DNA of 6,370 nt from Bacteroides sp. (GTDB lineage Bacteria; Bacteroidota; Bacteroidia; Bacteroidales; Bacteroidaceae), in assembly GCA_019412865.1 (NCBI GenBank), contig DXOJ01000411.1, positions 17,739-24,108 on the forward strand, read 5' to 3'. This document shows positions 6,346 through 6,370 of this stretch, one piece after another (position 1 is the stretch's first letter; every line of letters starts with the position of its first letter). A model generated the notes under the pieces. That model did not search any database and was not told the DNA's origin. It saw only the letters and a program-made list of their open reading frames with translations. The position numbers were made by a program, and so were the translations under genes.

Positions 6346-6364
6346 AAACCAATTGGTTTACCAA
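6346..6364. repeat. Overlapping AACCAATTGGTT palindromes at the window edge
   Basis: AAACCAATTGGTTT (6346-6359) is a perfect 14-base palindrome. Overlapping it, the minus strand reads TTGGTAAACCAA (6364-6353), an inverted repeat with a 2-base centre that resembles operators of FCD-type GntR regulators (TTGGTnnACCAA). CCTGA (6341-6345) and TCAGG (6366-6370) also pair around it. It lies nearly 200 bases upstream of the GH51 promoter and may belong to a neighbouring gene. Confidence 0.35.
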
Positions 6365-6370
6365 ATCAGG

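Larger units (their letters stand above)
6147..6370. other. Upstream region of the GH51 operon without a visible gene
   Basis: No convincing coding sequence is seen. The part nearest the promoter is strongly AT-rich and holds two direct repeats and a small hairpin. The part beyond 6250 is closer to average composition and holds two palindromes. The minus-strand frame entering at 6370 is open for only 17 codons, to a TGA at 6317-6319, which is too short to call the tail of an upstream gene. Confidence 0.6.

Noticed and set aside
6317..6370. Possible C-terminal tail of an upstream minus-strand gene
   Set aside because: Seventeen open codons at a window edge are expected by chance; the sequence has no recognisable motif.

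Overview
The window looks like a chromosomal segment of a gut Bacteroides or a close Bacteroidales relative. Three things point there: the gene families (a multi-domain GH51 arabinofuranosidase, a retaining-type GH97, and an archaeal-type ATP-binding protein of a kind found in many copies in Bacteroides); the lack of Shine-Dalgarno sequences before all three genes; and an exact Bacteroides -7 box (TAnnTTTG) ahead of the GH51 gene. Genus is an inference; no species is claimed.

Layout: all three genes are on the minus strand, so transcription runs from high to low coordinates. Bases 6089-6370 are a non-coding upstream region with a promoter near the gene, a pair of direct repeats, a small hairpin and two palindromes. 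The GH51 gene (3623-6088) follows, then after a 35-base gap the GH97 gene (1617-3587). A 96-base spacer holding a long near-perfect inverted repeat (1530-1590) separates GH97 from the ATPase gene (375-1520). Bases 1-374 contain no convincing gene but are rich in repeats: a long AT-rich inverted repeat with a T-tract on the minus strand, three degenerate tandem units, and a GC-richer hairpin with scattered GTGAAAG motifs.

The two glycoside hydrolases very probably form one operon and are both exported. GH51 should remove alpha-L-arabinofuranose from arabinose-containing plant glycans. The GH97 carries an aspartate where retaining members have their nucleophile, so it should act on an alpha-D-galactopyranoside or the isosteric beta-L-arabinopyranoside. 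Together they suggest trimming of arabinan, arabinogalactan or pectic side chains. No SusC/SusD pair, sugar regulator or arabinose catabolic gene is in the window. The ATPase appears functionally separate and under its own signals.

I see no clear undescribed system. The parts least explained by known genes are the inverted repeats on either side of the ATPase and the repeat-dense stretch 1-374.
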